From: Bacteroidaceae bacterium
Lineage (GTDB): Bacteria > Bacteroidota > Bacteroidia > Bacteroidales > Bacteroidaceae
DNA: 64,000 nucleotides
Direction: 5' to 3'
Assembly: GCA_017470525.1 (NCBI GenBank)
Contig: JAFUYM010000053.1
Coordinates: forward strand, 31,981 to 95,980
Position 1 is the first letter of the stretch. Each line of letters begins with the position of its first letter. The translations under genes were made by a program, and so were the position numbers. Of this stretch, positions 60,696 through 64,000 are shown piece after piece. The notes under the pieces were generated by a model that saw nothing but the letters and a program-made list of their open reading frames with translations, was not told the DNA's origin and searched no databases.

Positions 60696-61307
60696 ATGGA
60701 TTATGTATTAAGTTTGATTCTCATCGTTATCACGGCGATTTTCGTCAATAACGTCGTCTTGGCACAGTTCCTCGGCATCTGTCCGTTCCTTGGCGTGTCG
60801 AAGAAAGTTGACACCGCCTCCGGCATGGGCATGGCAGTGACCGCCGTGCTGGTTGTTGCAACCATTGTCACCTACCTCTTGCAGGTGTATGTGCTTAATG
60901 TTTTCGGTCTTGAATACCTCCAGACCATTGCATTCATCCTCGTCATTGCAGCCCTTGTGCAGATGATTGAGATTATCCTCAAGAAGACCATGCCCGCCCT
61001 CTATCAGGCACTTGGCGTGTTCCTCCCCCTCATCACCACCAACTGCTGCATCCTCGGTGTTGCCATCCTCGTCATTCAGAAGGACTATGACCTGCTCGAA
61101 GGTGTCATCTACGCCCTCTCCACAGGTCTCGGCTTCCTCCTCGCCATGGTGCTCTTCGCTGGACTCCGCGAGCAACTCGACCTTGTCGATGTGCCCAAGT
61201 CCTTCCGTGGAGTGCCCATTGCCCTCGTCACCGCCTCTCTTCTGGCAATGGCATTTATGGGCTTTAGTGGCGTTGATGGTGGTCTCAAAATCCTCTTTGG
61301 ATTGTAA
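60696..61307 (+). CDS. rnfA: Rnf complex subunit A
   Basis: RnfA is a six-helix membrane subunit paralogous to RnfE. The 203-residue protein has FVNNVVLAQFLGICPFLGVS, with a conserved Cys near residue 25, and VFLPLITTNCCILGVAILVI, with the second Cys site. It closes the operon rseC-rnfB-C-D-G-E-A and is followed by a strong terminator. An AGGAGGG stretch about 15 bp before the ATG resembles a Shine-Dalgarno site. Confidence 0.95.
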   Translation: MDYVLSLILIVITAIFVNNVVLAQFLGICPFLGVSKKVDTASGMGMAVTAVLVVATIVTYLLQVYVLNVFGLEYLQTIAFILVIAALVQMIEIILKKTMPALYQALGVFLPLITTNCCILGVAILVIQKDYDLLEGVIYALSTGLGFLLAMVLFAGLREQLDLVDVPKSFRGVPIALVTASLLAMAFMGFSGVDGGLKILFGL

Positions 61308-61334
61308 GGCAAGTATCTGATACCCATAACAAGC

Positions 61335-61378
61335 AAGTCGGTGGCATCCGTTCCAATAGGATGCCACCGACTTTTTTT
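61335..61378. terminator. Bidirectional terminator between rnfA and cdd
   Basis: AAGTCGGTGGCATCC (61335-61349) and its exact complement (61359-61373) form a 15-bp stem with a 9-nt loop, followed by six T. It begins 28 bp after the rnfA stop and lies 12 bp from the end of the convergent cdd gene. Confidence 0.93.
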
Positions 61379-61390
61379 GTTATGGTCACT

Positions 61391-61870
61391 TTACAAAAAA
61401 CTCTCGTCGAAACAAAGAGGAAGAAGGTCGCGGATGCTACGGAGGCAGTAAATGCCCTCTGTGCCATGCAGCAACACCTCAATGGGACTTCCTGCCCGTT
61501 GTTCTGTTTCGAGCAGTACTTGTCGGCAAGCACCACAGGGAGCAATGGGACGCAGCAACGGATTCCCCTCCGTGTCACGGGCAGCGATGCAGATGCGACG
61601 GATAGGTGTGTCGGGATAACGTGAACCTGCATAAAACACGGCAGTTCGTTCTGCACAAAGTCCCGACGGGTAAGCCGCATTCTCCTGATTGCTGCCTGTC
61701 ACAATGGTGCCATCCGCCAACTCCACAGCCGCCCCCACTGAGAAGTGAGAGTAGGGCGAATAACTGCGATAAGTGGCGCGACGAGCCTCATCCAACAGCC
61801 TCGCCTCCTCGGGGGTGAGTTCCTTTTCTTGCTTGATGAGGATGGGAATCTGAATCAAAGTCTCTTTCAT
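61391..61870 (-). CDS. cdd: Cytidine deaminase
   Basis: Cdd deaminates cytidine and deoxycytidine to uridine forms. Zinc ligands and the catalytic Glu are visible in PSGLCAERTAVFYAGSRYPD and APCGACRQVLLETEQ; YSHFSVGAAVELADGTIVTG with ENAAYPSG is the substrate region. I use ATG 61870 (159 residues, normal size). The frame is open to 61954, but the upstream part crosses the promoter box at 61900-61907. It belongs with upp (35769) to pyrimidine salvage. Confidence 0.94.
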   Translation of the reverse strand: MKETLIQIPILIKQEKELTPEEARLLDEARRATYRSYSPYSHFSVGAAVELADGTIVTGSNQENAAYPSGLCAERTAVFYAGSRYPDTPIRRICIAARDTEGNPLLRPIAPCGACRQVLLETEQRAGSPIEVLLHGTEGIYCLRSIRDLLPLCFDESFL

Positions 61871-61899
61871 CGTATCGAGTTCTTTTCTGTTTTCTTCAG

Positions 61900-61907
61900 C
61901 AAATTTA
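61900..61907 (-). promoter_or_regulatory. -7 element of cdd
   Basis: The minus strand reads TAAATTTG here, 30 bp before the ATG at 61870. It lies inside the upstream extension of the reading frame and therefore favours the shorter protein. Confidence 0.6.
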
Positions 61908-61964
61908 CATAAAAAATCTTGATTTATAAGCCCACCTCCATAAAAAACATCCATTATCGGAACA

Positions 61965-62072
61965 AATTATTGGTAATTATCGTTTATCTTGCGCCGCAGC
62001 GCAAGAGCCACCAAAACTTTTTTGCTCCTTCGCCGTCAAGACGGCTTGGAAAAACGATAATTACCGATAATT
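61965..62072. repeat. 108-bp imperfect palindromic element, MITE-like
   Basis: The arms AATTATTGGTAATTATCGTT (from 61965) and 62052-62072 are 21-bp inverted repeats with one mismatch. Inside are two perfect small hairpins, TCTTGCG/CGCAAGA (about 61987-62006) and GCCGTC/GACGGC (about 62032-62045). The layout (long outer arms, nested stems, no gene) resembles a small non-autonomous element or a REP-type repeat. The flanks 61955-61964 and 62073-62337 hold nothing I recognise. Confidence 0.65.
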
Positions 62073-62337
62073 GGCTACGCCGAGCTAAAGGTTGACAATA
62101 ATTAGTTTCGATAATTTTTTGTTTTATAGAGCAAAGGTGCGATTAAGTGAATGAAAAAACAGATTTCTTCGAGTTTTTCAGACGGGAGTACATATCCAAA
62201 TGAGAATACAAAACATAAGTAGATATTTGTAGCCTTCCGTTGTGCACGTTGTCCTGTTTTGACCTATGAATCTTTGCTGAAAAATGCGTGTTTGACCATG
62301 TCGAACTAAGGGTTATAGTCATTTTTTCACCAAATCT

Positions 62338-62845
62338 TTTGTTTCTTCTGAAATAAGTTGTACATTTGCAATGTCTTGTGGACGGAAGTGTGCCTGAAAG
62401 GGCATGCTGAGGTCTGCACAGACAATGTTCAGTTAGCCCGACGGGTAGAAGCGGCGGAGGTCGCAGGATGCCCGTCAACACAGGGTGAGCGGGATATAAT
62501 AACATAGATAATTTGGTGCACTCGCTGTGCGTGTCTCGTGTAGGCACTTGACAGCCCTGCATCAGAAAGGACGTTTACGAACGTTGGTCTTCAGATCTCT
62601 AAATCTGGTAAATTTAAAGTTCTCTTTGAAGATGACGCAATCGGAACGTCCACGTGGGTGATTTATTCTAAAGTCACTTCTATATCATTATTGTATGGGT
62701 ACATCTGTATCTATCCTTTTGTGATGTAAGTGTACTTCTGTATATTATCCCCCGGCGTGGGCTAACTGGTTGCTAATCCTAAGAGAACGGTTTACCAGAG
62801 CCAGAGGTCGGGATTAGCAGAAGTACAGCAACTCACGCCCTTTTT
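62338..62845 (+). ncRNA. Candidate structured noncoding RNA with own promoter
   Basis: TTTG (62338-62341) and TACATTTG (62361-62368) are 19 bp apart, a full Bacteroidetes promoter, but no credible reading frame follows for about 490 bp. The predicted RNA (from about 62376) has ACGGG/CCCGT with an inner GCG/CGC (about 62438-62475), a block closed by GGACGTT/AACGTCC (62569-62651) that contains GTCTTCA/TGAAGA and CAGAT/ATCTG stems, and a 3' end with GGCGTGGG/CTCACGCC (62754-62839) around TGCTAATCC/GGATTAGCA, then TTTTT. It matches neither tmRNA, RNase P, SRP nor 6S signatures that I know. Exact ends are estimates. Confidence 0.5.
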
Positions 62846-62860
62846 ATTTCTATAAATTTA

Positions 62861-63220
62861 ATGCCGAAAGTTGGAGTTGGGCGAGTAGGCTATTCTACAC
62901 TTATGGTAAACGTTTTTTTTGAGATTACTCACCCCTTTCTTACAACAATTCTAGATGTTGATGATAAGGCATGGGAAGAAGTTTTATGTGGAACCTATGA
63001 TAGTGCAAATGACACTATGACATTGTATGATGGAAGCACAGAAGAAGGGAAAGCGGTGATAGAAAAATTGCTTTTTGCTTTGGATAGGACAAAGTCATAC
63101 CCAAAATTGTCTAAATGGCAAATTGTACCAATGGACGAATTGGAAGATACACGAAAAATGTATGCAGAACAGATTCTGAAGAGAGCGAAGGAAAAATTGG
63201 AGAATGTAAATTGTGAATAA
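62861..63220 (+). CDS. Hypothetical small protein before BspA-like gene
   Basis: This 119-residue protein shows no family I recognise. It begins PKVGVGRVGYSTLMVNVFFE; a second ATG at 62903 (MVNVFFEITHPFLTTIL) may be the true start, since the first 14 residues are poorly structured. The rest is an alpha/beta mix with a Lys-rich C-terminal helix (MYAEQILKRAKEKLENV), no signal peptide and no membrane segment. It begins 15 bp after the terminator-like end of the candidate RNA and ends 2 bp before the BspA-like gene, which suggests that the two genes share a transcript. Confidence 0.65.
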   Translation: MPKVGVGRVGYSTLMVNVFFEITHPFLTTILDVDDKAWEEVLCGTYDSANDTMTLYDGSTEEGKAVIEKLLFALDRTKSYPKLSKWQIVPMDELEDTRKMYAEQILKRAKEKLENVNCE

Positions 63221-63222
63221 TA

Positions 63223-64000
63223 ATGAAAACAAAAACTCTTAAACTCATGATGGTAGCACTGGGAGTGTTGCTGTCAATTAACGTCAATGCGTATGATGCC
63301 AAAGCCGAAGTCGATGGCATCTGCTATTATTTGAATAATGATAGCAAAACTGCAACGGTTGGATGGGGTTACTACACTGGAACTGTTATTATTCCCCAAT
63401 CCATCAATAGTGATGGCATCACCTATTCTGTCACATCCATTGACAGTAATGTTTTCTATAACTGCAACTTGACCTCATTGACCATTCCCAATAGCATCAC
63501 ATTTATCGGCGAAAGGGCTTTCGATGGCTGTGATGTTAAAGAACTGAATATTGATTGCACAGAAATTGGTTCTTGGTTCAGCGGTAAAAGTTCACTACAA
63601 AAAATCGTGATAGGAAATAATGTTAAGACCATTGGCGAGTGGGCTTTCATTAACTGTAGCGGGTTGACCTCTTTGACCGTTGGCAACAGCGTCACATCCA
63701 TTGGCAATTATGCTTTCGATGGCTGCAGCGGCTTGACCTCATTGGCCATTCCCAGCAGCGTCACATCAATCGGCGATGGTGCTTTCTATAACTGTAGCGG
63801 CTTGACCTCATTGGCCATTCCAAGCAGCGTCACATCCATTGGTGAGCAGGCTTTCTCTAGCTGCAATGCCCTTGAATCCATCACCGTGGATAATGCCAAC
63901 ACTTATTATGATTCACGTGGTGGATGTAACGCTATCATTGAAACCTCTTCCAACACACTTGTTGCAGGTTGCAAAAATACTGTCATCCCCAGCAGCGTCA
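63223..64000 (+). CDS. BspA-like leucine-rich-repeat surface protein, 3' end outside window
   Basis: The frame starts at ATG 63223 and runs off the right edge (259 codons present). A signal peptide (MKTKTLKLMMVALGVLLSIN, then VNA) is followed by an N-terminal domain (DGICYYLNNDSKTATV) and then LRR_5 repeats of about 23 residues with the pattern LTSLxIPxSVTSIGxxAFxx. The copies at about 63640, 63710 and 63780 are very similar in DNA as well (TCATTGGCCATTCCCAGCAG-like). NAIIETSSNTLVAGCKNTVI is typical of BspA proteins from Prevotella and Tannerella, which bind host proteins or other bacteria. Its C-terminal anchoring signal cannot be seen. Confidence 0.92.
   Translation, partial: MKTKTLKLMMVALGVLLSINVNAYDAKAEVDGICYYLNNDSKTATVGWGYYTGTVIIPQSINSDGITYSVTSIDSNVFYNCNLTSLTIPNSITFIGERAFDGCDVKELNIDCTEIGSWFSGKSSLQKIVIGNNVKTIGEWAFINCSGLTSLTVGNSVTSIGNYAFDGCSGLTSLAIPSSVTSIGDGAFYNCSGLTSLAIPSSVTSIGEQAFSSCNALESITVDNANTYYDSRGGCNAIIETSSNTLVAGCKNTVIPSSV

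Noticed and set aside
62143-62562. A 139-codon open frame on the minus strand
   Set aside because: Composition is unlike local proteins (rich in His, Pro, Arg, Cys), no promoter or family match, and it runs antisense through the palindrome-rich RNA candidate.
62569-62651. A tRNA-like fold (7-bp closing stem, an arm with loop CTCTAA)
   Set aside because: It lacks a T-loop GTTCRA motif, a D-loop GG and a proper 7-nt anticodon loop. It is better read as a domain of the larger candidate RNA.
1-64000. CRISPR arrays, prophage or conjugative element genes
   Set aside because: No regularly spaced identical repeats with unique spacers and no integrase, transposase, relaxase or cas-like protein was found. 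The repeat clusters listed have at most three copies and no spacer pattern.

Overview
The window reads as chromosomal DNA of a Bacteroidales bacterium, most likely Prevotella or a close relative. The evidence is Bacteroidetes-type promoters (TTTG, about 19-20 bp, TAnnTTTG) before many genes, Bacteroidetes-only families (DUF5606, DUF3276, long NusB, S16 with a long Ala/Lys tail), a six-gene Rnf operon headed by an RseC-like gene, and a BspA-type leucine-rich-repeat surface protein at the right edge. No plasmid, phage, CRISPR or transposase gene was seen; the few mobile-looking sequences are short inverted repeats.

Layout. 1-2.0 kb: the end of clpB, then three tandem copies of an unrecognised small membrane-protein gene, two with duplicated promoters. 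2.0-5.6 kb (minus): nusB-yajC-ybbR-coaE-DUF5606. 5.8-8.4 kb (plus): DUF3276, ribosomal protein L25, peptidyl-tRNA hydrolase and an S4 RNA-binding protein. 8.4-11.1 kb (minus): two peptidases. 11.3-25.9 kb (plus): a 12-gene exopolysaccharide/capsule cluster with initiating sugar transferase, Wza-like exporter, UDP-galactopyranose mutase, Wzz, flippase, nitroreductase-like protein, polymerase candidate, pyruvyltransferase, WbsX-like protein, two glycosyltransferases and a GH26 hydrolase. 25.9-35.8 kb holds further envelope genes (WecA/MraY-like transferase, lipoprotein, Wzi, a second initiating transferase and a second Wzz) around rny, zapA and a coiled-coil gene.

35.8-45.5 kb is housekeeping: upp, a CNNM/CBS membrane protein, tcdA, DUF721, recF, tRNA-Gly(CCC), nhaD, pfkA, a short miaA homologue, a lipid kinase and a Crp/Fnr regulator. 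45.7-50.4 kb is a three-gene glycogen/alpha-glucan operon. 50.7-55.2 kb carries an anti-sigma-type ATPase, a BadF/BcrA-type sugar kinase, a mannose-1-phosphate guanylyltransferase, a PagL-like lipid A deacylase and rpsP. 55.5-61.3 kb is rseC-rnfBCDGEA, and cdd follows on the other strand.

61.9-62.86 kb has no credible protein gene. It holds a 108-bp palindromic element and a roughly 470-nt candidate structured RNA with a full promoter and a terminator-like 3' end. The window closes with an unknown small gene and a truncated BspA-like gene. The strongest leads are this RNA, an in-frame stop that appears to cut the natural start off the RseC-like gene, the tandem membrane-protein triplication, a MiaA homologue missing its insertion region, and several sites where short palindromes occur in groups of three.
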